Assembly (NCBI GenBank): GCA_021229015.1
Contig: CM037782.1
Location: 64,232,108 to 64,296,107 of the forward strand
Direction: 5' to 3'
From: Solen grandis
Lineage: Eukaryota > Mollusca > Bivalvia > Adapedonta > Solenidae
DNA length: 64,000 bases
Part shown: one piece after another, positions 46,401 through 58,400 of the stretch
Layout: each line of letters starts with the position of its first letter
How positions within the stretch are numbered: the first letter of the stretch is position 1
Position numbers and translations under genes: made by a program
Notes under the pieces: generated by a model
Told to the model about the DNA's origin: nothing
The model's database searches: none
What the model saw: the letters and a program-made list of their open reading frames with translations, nothing else

Positions 46401-49400
46401 TGTTGGTTATACATTTATCACTTGATTATAATTGTAGAAACTTATAATATAAACATGAAAAATGCCTGTATTCAAACAATCTATATACGTTGTATGTGAA
46501 ACAGAGAAATATACACATAGCAATGTTTCTATTTCTTAACTGCCTAACTGCGTAATTTTAAGTGTTTATAGTAAGATAACAGACATATGAAATTTTAGGT
46601 AGTTTGACATTAAAATCACTTTGAACATGACTTTTAGATGGTCAATCAAATCTGTACATTTCACAAGCATGCTGAAATGAATGAAAATCAAATAAAACAT
46701 TTACAATTGAATTTTTTGTCAATTATAAACAATTGAAACATTCATTAAATATATGGCGGCCATCATTAACAGTATGCTTTTGTGTAAACCATTTCTATAA
46801 TGCGTTATCTAAATAATATTATCAAACAAAACATTTTAGAATGAAAGTGTAATGTATACATTTAGCCATATTCAATTTTATAAAGAAACATATCTCTATA
46901 TAAAAAGCATGAATGAAGAGAAAATATAGTGGTGGGATATCTTTTTTTGGGGGGGTAATTAAACTATGTATTTCAACAGTGAAATGACCTTGAATTTTTT
47001 AAGGAAATTGCTAATCTGTTCAAAGACTTTTTAACATCCGTTAATTAAACTTCCATTGAACATTGAAACATACATTGAAATATCATATGATAACTGACTT
47101 CGATAATAATAATATAAAATTACATATATTTCTACATTATATGAAAAAACAATGTTAAATTAGATAATTTCATATAAATTGGCCTGTAATCATAAGCTAC
47201 ACAATATTCTTTCACTAAATAAATCAATTCAGCATAAAAATACTTAAAATGAGAACAATTAAGGTAGACAAATCAAATTTTGGGGATAATTTATGTGTTT
47301 TGACCTTGGAATGACCTTGAACTTGACTTTGAAAGGTCAATCAAATTTGTAAGTTTTGCATACATGCTAAAATAAAATAATTTCTTTCAAACACTTAGGA
47401 TTGACCTTTATATATGGTATTTATCAATGAAACATCCAGTGATCATTGATACAGCAATTGAATGGCGGCCATCTTGGATAATGTGTATGTGTGTAAACTA
47501 CCAAAGTTTATAGATAATCTAAACGCAGAGATCATACAAAACAGTTTTAAATGAAAGAATACACACATAACAATATTTCTATCACTAAAAGTAATCCATT
47601 TAAGTATAAAAATGCATAAAATGAGAAAAAGTAGGAAGGAGATATCAAATTTTGGAGTATTTTTTGTACTTTGACCCTGAAATGACCTTGACCTTGACCT
47701 TGAATTTGCTATTGTTGTATATGAATTTGATGTACATTATGGAAGGAGTAATAATCATGCAAATATTTTGAACTACCTCTGTAAATAAATCTGTAACAAA
47801 CAGATAAAATATTTTCACTGAACTTGCAATTTATGGCGGCCATCTTGGACGCCATCTTGGATTTCCAAGTCCGCACCAGGCGTTGGCAATTTATGCCGGC
47901 AGTTTCATATAGTACAGACATTTGCGAACATTTTGGTGTATAACATTGCTTGTTCTACTTTTATGGCCACCTACTCCTTAAATAAGCTACTTTTTGGCCA
48001 ATTGTCACCCCACTATTAGGCTAAATATCTCCTGATGAAATAAGTCATTCTGATGTATTTCATCATCAAACTAACATAACATTAAAAAATACTTCAACAC
48101 TTAGAACTATATAAACTAACTTTAAGACTTTTTCAACATGTACTTGCAAGATGAAGACAGTCTGTCCTTCTAACATTTTGTTAACTAACAAGCACATTCA
48201 CAGGTTGCACACGGGTCTGTAGTGGATTTTTTTTTACCAGCATTTGGTGCATGTTTGTGGCTTTCAGTACCTGAAACAACCTGGTTTTGTTCCTTTATTT
48301 TTTAGCTATTGGTGAGCTATTAGGATCACCCTGCGCATGCGTCTGCATGTCTTTGTCGGTTGTCAACAATTTGCTTTAAATGATATCTCCTCTGAAACCA
48401 CTGGACAGAATTTGATTAATAAACTTGCTAAAATAAACTTGATCCATGTAGAACGCTGGTTGCCATGGAAGCAAAAAATATGAAAAATTTAAAAATCATC
48501 TCCTTCAAAACTACTGGCCAGATTTCAAAATGTTTTAGTACAGATGTTCTTTGGGAAACCCTCTATCAAGATTGCTAAAATTATTCTGATCCGTAAAAAA
48601 ACATGGCCACCAGGGGCAGGGCTAATATGCCTTATATGTATACAGTGAAATCTTTAAATGACATTTCCTCTGAAACTGTTGGACAGAATTTAATTAAACT
48701 TGGCAGGGATGATCCTTGGGGGGAACCTTCACAAAAGTTGCTAAAATAAACTTGATCTATGAAGATCTGGTTGACATGGCAATGGAAAGAAAAAAATTAT
48801 GAAAACTTTAAATCATGTAGCTCCTTTAAAACTATTAGCAAGATTTCAATATATTTTAGTACTGATGTTCTTTGGCCCAGTAACCTTCTACCAAGATTGC
48901 TAAAATTATTCTGATCCGTAAGAAAACATGGCTGCCATGGGTGGGGTTAATTTGCCTTATATGTATATAGTGAAAACTTTAAACGACATTTCCTCTGAAA
49001 CTGTTGGACAGAATTGGATTAAACTTGGCAGGGATGCTTCACAAAAGTTGCTAAAATAAACTTGATCCAAGTAGAACTCTGGTTGCAATGGAAAGAAATA
49101 AATTATGAAATAAATTATGAAAACTTTAAGAATTATCTCCATAAAGCTACTGGCCAGATTTCAATGTTCCTTGGGTAACCCTATACTCAGGTGAGCGTCC
49201 CAGGGCCTCTATGGCCCTCTTGTTTAAAATACTTAGCTTTTCTCTTCCGTTCTTGTTTTCTTAACTGTACATCTAGTTTAGCATTTTTTTTCTTTGTTCT
49301 TTCATTTTTTGTCTGTAACTTGCACAATGGGCAATACTTTTTCTTATTCATTAGCTCATTGTTTTTCTATTTTTCACAATATATTTTTGTCTCTTAGCTT

Positions 49401-52400
49401 AACATTCTTTACAACAGTTGTTTTCTTTTGTAAGTTATTGGACCTTAAGTCCCTTCCAAAGTTCATTTTAACGACTAATTTCTCCATCGTAGTCTGAAAC
49501 AGCAACCAAACACCATATATTAACTAGCAAGAATCGATTTTAAAATTGTCCCAACCATAACGGTAGCTGTCTGCATTGCGTAAGTCTTAAAAAACAGAGT
49601 TTTAATAAAGGGAGTAAAATAAAATATCTTTTTCTGTTGCAGAATATATGAATGTAACATAATCTAAGCTTTAAACAAGCATGTGGCTTGTAGTTTTGAG
49701 TTTTCAAATTGTCTTTCTGAATAAACATTAATTTTAAGAATTACAATAAAAAGGAACAATATTCAACATACCATTATTCTGACTGACCTGTGTCACTTAA
49801 ACAACTATAAAACAACTAAATAAACGACTGATTTAATTTTAAAAGATGTTAAATGAATGTCAGAGGGGAGGAATTTAACCGTTATGGTTGGGACAGAACC
49901 GTTATGGTTGGGACATTACGTTTTCTTCCTCTTACAGGGCTTTCCCATAGATTGGCTGAAAGATCTCTTGAAATGCAAAAGTTCTGATAGGCATCAAGGA
50001 AAATAAAACAGGGCTTGTGAGAAGTGCAAAGCATAACTGTAAGGTAAAGGTTACCAATAAACATAAGGAGGGTGTTAACCGTTATGGTTGGGACATATTT
50101 TTTATAGTAGCAAATGATACAACCAAGCAGTGTGACATGCAAACTAATCAAAGCAAATGATCAAAATTTGAAGCTACATCTTACCTGCACCATTTTCAGT
50201 CTTGTTTGATTAAGTAAACCTATTATTTGCTTATTTCTGATTTACCTTTATATTGGTGACTTCAAAATTTAGATTTTGGAGACATCTTGACCTTTTTTTC
50301 AAATATGTCGTCAATATGTAACTTTTAACTATTGATAAAAATCAGTTGGTGATTTTACTAAATATATGGATACATATGATACATCCATGTTAAAACCCAC
50401 CCAAAAAGCAATTTATTTTTATTTATTCAAAAATTAAAAAAGGTAATAAAGTGCATGTCACACAAAAAACAGCGATTTTCGACTTCTTTGCATTTTTCAA
50501 TCTGCTATAACTTTCGAACCAATCGTCCGATTAACCTGAAATTTTCACCACAATACCATCACAATCATACCTTTCAGAAAACATCAATTTCAAAGTTGCT
50601 TTATTATTTTCCTTGGTGATATTTATGTTTTATTCTTGGAGACACAAAAATGAACCCTTATTTGCACTTGGCCATATATACTTATTTAGACGTTTCATGT
50701 ACCATTTCATCTTATTATCAGCATTATAATACACATATAAAACCAATCAGCAGTCTTAATTAAATCATTCTCGATGGCTCAGATGACGCTGCATATGCTC
50801 ATTATTGTGGGAGGAAGCCAGAGCACCCGGAGAAAACCCATGAGTCTGGATGGGCGACCACCATACATCTCACGTATGTCACCTGGGATCGAACCTGGGA
50901 GGCATAGTTGAGAAGCGAAGTGCGATACCACTGCGCTAGGCAGGTGTAGTAGAGGTACAAAATGGCAGGTGTACTATCTTGCCATAGAGCTAGCTTTTGT
51001 GGCGACATGGTAGAGTGTCCGATTTGCATACCAAAGGTCCCAAGTTCGATTCCATCCCGGGGCAGTAGGATTTTACTTGGTTACATTTGGCGCCTAAATG
51101 TAAAAAACTCACAGTTGTAGAAGGGATGGCACCCTTAGAAGGTCCCACAGATGTTCATACTCCAGGAATCTGTTGAAAGGAGGGGGTGTATGTAGTAGAG
51201 GTATAAAATGGCAGGTGTACTATCTTGCCATAGAGCTAGCTTTTTTGTGGCAACGTGGTATAGTATCCGATCTGCATATCGAAGATCCCAAGTTCAGTGT
51301 CAGCTTGAAGCAGTAGGATTTTCCTTGGTTACACAGACACCATCCATAAAAGTTCAAGTTAAGAAGGGGACACTGGGATGTAGCCTATGAACACCAAAGA
51401 TAATTTCTAACATCTCCTGTGATCTAGACCTTTCAAGCACCATCATGATCCATCTGTCCGTCCATCAGTCCTTCCACCATTTCGTTTGTCCCCTTTTCAG
51501 GAAACTGACGGGGAAAACGTGACTGTTACACCGTCACCCAGGTTTGTAGCTCAGAGGTCAAGATTAGCATCATTTGGTAAAATTGACATAAATAGTTGTC
51601 TAACAAAATTGTTTCACTAGAGTTTTAGTTTTTACTGATGGGATACTTTATTATTTTTCAGACTATGACAAGATGTTCAAAATGAGTGACAACTTGTTGA
51701 TGGCAGTGACTGGGGAGTCAGGGGACACTGTACAGTTTGCAGAGTACATCAGCAAGAACATTCAGTTGTATAAGATGAGAAATGGTAAGTTATCTCTTTA
51801 TTTTTTCTATGTAGAATTTTTTTTTAACAGTTTAGAGTAAAAGTTATTTCAAGAGTTTGTCAGGTTTAGTTAAATCTTTTTTTGAAAGAATAATGGTGAG
51901 CCCATACTCTTGTATGCAGCAGCAAATAAAAACTATTTGTTCACATGTATGGTGGATGAAGTTAATTTTTTGTGCTGAAAAATACTGTTGCAGTTTATTT
52001 CTGTTAAATTTGATGACAGAAGAATTATTGGATTCACCGTTTATCAGATAATCCTTAAATTGATGAGGAATAAAATTGCTACAAATATAGATTAGAAATT
52101 AAAGAAGTTTCTCATATGGTAAATACATTTACAGTATTTTTACTCATGATTCTTGAAATATGGCTGAAATAGTTTCTATTTCTTGTATTGTTACGTTACA
52201 CAATGAATAAATGTTCATTTGTATTTGTAATTTCATAAATTTTGATATATATTTGCTCATTTTTAAAGCTGTGCTAAAATGTTAATCAGCAAGTTAAAAT
52301 ATCAGTTTGATTTTTAAAGCAAACGAAAACAAGATATCATAATTTTCAGAGATTGCTCACAAATCCAGAATGACCTACAAGATATCAACATGATATTTTG

Positions 52401-55400
52401 ACATGACTGTTATTTTACAGGTTATGAGCTGTCTCCTACTGCAGCTGCCAACTTTACTAGGAAAAACCTCGCAGATTATCTAAGAAGTCAGGTATATCAT
52501 AAATCCATCACCCTTGTAAATGTCTTTATTAATGCATATTTTCCATTTTATGTAATTCAATAGAAAGAAAAGAAAAATTTCATGAATTTACAGCTATTAA
52601 GTAGATTCAGTGTTGTAAAATAATTTAAGATTTGGCCCTTTGATGAATTTTATTGAACTCTTTTTAGCTCACATGAGCACAACGTGCTCAAGGTGAGCTT
52701 TTCTGATCGCCTTTTGTCCGGCGTCCGTCGTCCGTGCGTGCGTCCGTGCGTCCGTGCGTGCGTCCGTGCGTCCGGCGTCAACAATTGCTTCAAACAACAT
52801 CTCCTCCTAAACGGCTTGGCCAATTTGAAAAATATTTTACAGGTATGTTCCTTGGATGAAGCTCTACTAAAGTTGTATAAATGGTTCTGGTCCATTGCAT
52901 AATTAGGTCACAGGAGCTAAAAATAGATTTTAAAAATGAAAATTTAAAAAATCTTCTTCTCTGAAACCACAAGGCCTAGCCTTTTGATTTTTGGTATGTA
53001 GCATGATCTTATGACTCTCTACCAGGATTGTACAAATTATGACCCTGGGGTCAAAATTGGCCCCGCCCCAGGGGTCACTTGATTTCACATAGGCTAATAT
53101 AGGAAAAACTTGAAAAAATCTTCTTCTCCGAAACCACAAGGCCTAACCTTTTGATTTTTGGTATGTAGCATCATCTTATGGGCCACTACCAAGATTGTAC
53201 AAATCATAGCCCTATGGTGATAAATGACCCCGAACCAGGGGTCACTTGTTTTACATAGAGTTATATAGGAAAATCTTAAAAAATCTTCTTCCATGAATGC
53301 ATAAGGCCTAGAGCTTAGATATTTGGTATGAAGCATCATCTTATGGGCCACTACCAAGATTGTACAAATCATAGCCCTATGGTGATAAATGACCCCGCAC
53401 CAGGGGTCACTTGTTTTACATAGAGTTATATAGGAAAATCTTAAAAAATCTTCTTCTATGAATCCATAAGGCCTAGAGCTTAGATATTTGGTATGTAGCA
53501 TCATCTTATGGGCCACTACCAAGATTGTACAAATCATAGCCCTATGGTGATAAATGACCCCGCACCAGGGGTCACTTGTTTTACATAGAGTTATATAGGA
53601 AAATCTTAAAAAATCTTCTTCTATGAATCAATAAGGCCTAGAGCTAAGATTTTTGGTATGTTGTAGCATCTAATGGTACATTACAAAGATTTTCAAAGTC
53701 TTGGCCCTACGGTGATAAATGACCCTGCGCCCAAGTCTTCTCTGAAACCATATGGCCCATTGCTTAGGTATTTGGTGTGTAGTATTGTCAGGGGTAAAAT
53801 GTTTTAGATTAAGTTATATCAGAATCCTTGTCTGTTTAAAAACCTTGACATCAGTTGAAGCAATGGTACTCAGGTGAGCGATTCAGGGCCATCATGGCCC
53901 TCTTGTTTGTCAGTGTTATTTCTCCATAGGTAAAGGATGGATTCCAATTAAGCTTTATATGGGTTTCACTAGCAAGCACAGATGTGCATATTGAACAGCT
54001 GCTACTGGTGAATGAATTTTGTCTGAGTAATGGCCCATTGATGACTTTCTTGAGCTTTTTTTGACGTGCTATTTCCCATAATAAATAAATTGGGTTTTTT
54101 TTTTTTTTTAAGTTTTTAAATGTGCAAACAATCAAACCTTAGAGGAAGTTTCACTAGCAAGCACAGATGTATATATTGTAATGATGTTATGGTTGATTTT
54201 CAGAAAGAATTTTACCTCTAAGCACAGATGAGCATAATTATACTGTTAATTTTATTAAATGATATTTCAATAATTTGTGACTATTTGGAGAGTTTCTCCC
54301 CTGTGCCATTTCTCAGAGCAATAGCATCTCTTCCCACAATGTTTTGATAGTTAGCAGAGTGCACCATGAGGGGAATGGAATGTGAGCACATCTTAGATTG
54401 TTTTGCAAAGATTCTATTTGATCTGCTTGTTATTGTCATAGTTTCCAAAAGCTGTATCAAATTCTGCCACTTTTTGGAGAGCAATTTTGTGACAAGAAGT
54501 GGTGTAGGGGGTATTCATCACCTACAGTGATAACTCTATTTTAATTCTAAATTTATTTCTAAATTCTAATTATTGTGTCTGTGTAGGTATAGCATGTGAT
54601 GGGAAACCACCCTTTTTCACAATCACGGATTGTTACATTGGGTGACCATGCATCTGTAGATGGGTATTTGATAGAAGCAATAGACACATTAAATTCTTAG
54701 TCAATGACCATCTGTGAATGAGCTGCTTTAGGCCAGGCTCAATCATGCCTATCATTAAAATAAAGGAGTCGGGGGGTTATGGCCTTTGCTTATTAGAAAA
54801 TCGCACCCTTTTGCCATGTTAATAATTTAGCAACTTCATCTTCCATTTTGGTGACATTGTTTATACTAATCATTTCCAAGCCAAGTTATGATATGGCTGA
54901 TATAGGTTTAGAAGGATAAGAGTAATGGTCCTTGAATTATCAAAAAAATGCCAGATTTCTCTTTGTTTGCTCTCTAGCATCTAAATTTTTAGCTACCTTG
55001 AGCACACTATACTCATGGTGAGCTACTGGTATGGCCCTGTGTCTGTGTCCATGCATGCGTTCTGTTATGTTATTGAGGAAATCATTCTCCACACTATGTC
55101 ACAGTATCATCTCAATTTCCTTTAATCAATTGATAAATGGATTTTTTTCCAAACTTCACAGGGTTGATCCTTATGAGGCCATCTTTCAAAACTGTCTAAA
55201 TGGTTTTGATTGGTTGAAAAGTAGGTCACAAGAGGTAAAATTAGATTTTAAAAATGCCAACTTTGAAAATCTTCAATTGCCAAACTGCAAGGCCTGGATT
55301 TTAGGTATTTGGTGTATAACATGGTCTAGTGAACATGTTGAAAGTTCTAATCATGTTCTCTGGGTCAAAATTGGTCCCGTCCCAGGGGTATTTGATTTTA

Positions 55401-58400
55401 TATTAAATTTATATAGGGCTATGACTTTCAAAATTTGGACCACTGGAACTATAGTTTTTGTGTGGAATTTAATAATTTTGTAGTACATGTAATTCTTTAT
55501 GGATATTGTATTCAGTATGTCTATGCTATAGTAAATTGAACAAGCAATGATGGCAATTTTTCTCAGGAGAGCAACTTCAGGGTCATCTTCGCCTTTTGTT
55601 TTAAGGTAAAATCCCTGTAATGGTTCCACTACGTCTTGGACCATTTAACCTTTACCAAGATAACCAAGCCCAAGGTACCTCTTATGAAACATTAGGAGAC
55701 CTTGGTTACCTATGTGAAAGGCCATGAGGTCCTAAATGAAGCGGAACAAGTACAGGGACTTTACCTTAAGGAATTGTCCCAAAATGAATAATATTATAAT
55801 GATCATTTACAAAAGAAAATAAGCAACAGAAAACAGATACTCGGGGCCATCATGGCCCATTTGTTTTGCTCTAATAATACTGGGTTAGTTGATAAATACT
55901 TTTGGAAGTAATATTTGAGATGTCATGTTTATCAACAACATGAAGGTGTGAATGCTGGTTCCACTTGCAGACTCCCTACATGGTGAACCTTCTGATGGGA
56001 GGCTGGGACAAAGATGAGGGACCCTCCTTGTTCTTCATGGACTATCTGGCTTCTCTCAACAAACTGCCCTTTGCTGCACATGGCTATGGCTCCTTCTTCA
56101 CAATGAGTATCATGGACAGACACTACCATGAAGGTTAGTGACTGAAATTTTATCTTCTACTTCTCTATCATTATTCCTCCGCAAATAAGGTTTGAGAGAG
56201 GATGTATAGGAATCGGTCTGTTGCTTTGCCAAAATTTTGTGTCGCAAACTACTTCTACATTCCTTCACCAATTGAGATTTTGCATATGCATTTATAACAA
56301 CATGTAGATGAGCATGACGTATATGTGTCATCCAAAAAATGACAGAGTAATGGCCCTGAATTGACTTACAAAAAACTTCTGATGCGAACTTCTCCAACAT
56401 TTATCCACAGATTCAGCTCATATTTTGCATATACATGAATAATGTTGTGCTAAGGTGTGTGACATAAATTTTGTGCAGATTTCAAGGAAAGAATCCTGGC
56501 CCCTGATTGAACTTCAAAAATCTTTAACAACTTTTTTTCTAGGAAAAAGCCCATGACAGGGTATATTTCAGTTCTACTTTTCTCTTTCTCTCTCTCTGAT
56601 TATTTTGTTTTGTAAAAAACTTATTCATGATGAAGACACATTTTTTATGCCTCCACCAAAAATGTGGGGCATATAGATTTGCCTTTGTCCGTCCGTCTGT
56701 CCCAAAACTTTGTGACACACATAACTCAGAAACTATTTGTACTACAGACTTGAAACTTCAAGGATATATCAAATAGGACATGAACTTGTGCACCTGGGTA
56801 TTTTCATTGAACCTCCGTTGAAGTTGACAGAGTCATGGGCTATTGTACTACAGACTTGAAACTTCATGACTATATTACTCAGGACATGAACTTGTGCCAA
56901 CTAGGTATTTTAATCCCCCCCCCCCCCCCCAATAAAATAAGTGAGACATATAGATTTGCCTTTGTCCGTCCGTCCCAAAGCTGTGACACAGGTACCTTTG
57001 AAAGTATTTGTGCTACAGACTTTAAAATTCATATATATATTACTCAGGACATGACTTGCGCTCCTGGGTGTTAATCTTTGTTTTGGAAAATGCGACGGTC
57101 CTCTGGACACATTTCTAGTTTTTAACAAGTATAGACAGGGTGTGTCAAAAAGTATGATTCTGTAACCTTTAACTTGTACAATTTTCAATCATGAATGTTT
57201 AGGTATGTGTAAATAACTGAATAATATTAAAATATCTGAATAATATTAACAGTATTGTAATACAAAGTAAATAATTTTATCAATAAAGAGACGATGGCTG
57301 TGTCATTGATGGAACTTTACTAGAGGTATGAAATTAATGTAAACTATGTTTTTCTTTTCTTTCTAGACATCACATTGGATCAGGCTCTAAATTTGCTGGA
57401 CATGTGTGTAAAGGAGGTAAGTATTAACCCTTTCCCTCATATAGACTCATTTTGACGCACTCAATAGGTACCACATAAAGCCTGATCTGCAGAAAGCCAA
57501 ACTCAAACCTTACCAAATTTAATTGTAAAATCCTCATTACCAGACCACTGAGGAGCAGCGAACAGCATAAAACCTGATCAGCCTGCGAGTTACTCGCAGG
57601 CTGATCTGGTTTTATGCTGTTCGCATAGGACTTTTCATGGTGTCCTCTATGAGGGAAAGGGTTGGCAGGTTAGGGGACAATCATGAGAATTTATTTCTGC
57701 ATCAATGTAGAAGTAAGAAGTGGTTATAAATCATCAGTTTTACTGAAAATATTGGAAAGTATGAGGACAATATTTGTTAATTGACATTAGACATAGTATT
57801 TATTTACAATTAATTTATTATTAGAACCTAAACATAATCTTACAGGAATGATTAAATTACTTAGGTTAAAAGTTTTAGTTGGGAATACTATGTTTTATTT
57901 TAGATTGAAATTAGGTTTCTGCAATACATAGTAAATGCTGTCAAACTAGCTGATGGAAAGCAACTTTATGTAGTTAATTACATGTGTTCCTTTAACATTT
58001 AGATAAGGAACCATTTTACAACTTATACTTATCTCTCTTGACAGCTGCTGGGTTATATTTGTATTTTGGAAAATCTTGAAAATTATTGCCCAAAACTTAG
58101 TTATTAGGATTGGGGAATTAAAATGTAGAACTAGGGAATAAGAAATTGCACCTTTTGGGAATCAAACTTGTAACTTTGAAACTATGGTCAGTGTTACTGC
58201 TGAACCACAGTGCTCATTTTTAGCTCACCTGAGCACGAAGTGCTCAAGGTGAGCTATTGTGATCACTTGTCCGTCGTCCGTGCGTGCGTCCGTCCGTCGT
58301 CAACAATTTGCTTTAAACAACATTTCCTTTTGACCAAACTTCACAGGAATCATCCTTATGATGCCCTCTATCAAAGTTGTACAAATTATTCAGATTGGTT

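Larger units (their letters stand above)
41966..48015. repeat. Large inverted repeat with arms of about 725 bp, diverged extension to 1.4 kb
   Basis: Arm 1 (41966-42690) and arm 2 (48015-47279, inverted) are highly similar: identical frames of 70 codons occur at 42051-42263 plus and 47921-47709 minus, differing at two residues. Weaker similarity continues inward to about 43330 and 46590. Each arm is built of diverged units of about 370-385 bp, marked by GATGGCCGCCAT-like words near 42120, 42500, 42870 and 43250. Between the arms lie a retroelement remnant and plain intron. It is probably a foldback-type element; the frames are a by-product. Confidence 0.85.
41579..50095. repeat. Six dispersed copies of a 19-mer in PSMB2 intron 1
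   Basis: AACCGTTATGGTTGGGACA or a one-base variant occurs at 41579, 41927, 49877, 49897 and 50077 on the plus strand and at 49547-49564 on the minus strand. Similarity stops within one or two bases of the 19-mer at most copies. I saw no copy elsewhere in the window. It brackets the large inverted repeat. It may be a short terminal repeat of unknown elements or a conserved site; it contains the Myb-like word TAACCGTT in several copies. Confidence 0.85.

Noticed and set aside
49882..50151. Frame with a recurring VPTITV motif, reminiscent of a peptide precursor
   Set aside because: The motif is the translation of the dispersed 19-mer; there is no signal peptide and no basic cleavage sites framing it.
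50998..51063. tRNA-like sequence with A and B boxes
   Set aside because: No acceptor-stem pairing or proper anticodon arm, and it is part of a duplicated SINE unit; not called a tRNA gene.
53094..53537. 147-codon minus-strand frame with three near-identical internal repeats
   Set aside because: The repeats are the 165-bp tandem units of a family A element; 165 is divisible by three, so any open frame is copied along. Not a repeat protein.
55031..55483. 150-codon plus-strand frame in PSMB2 intron 3
   Set aside because: It lies wholly inside a degraded family A element between its two recognisable ends, and the same region in other copies is not open.
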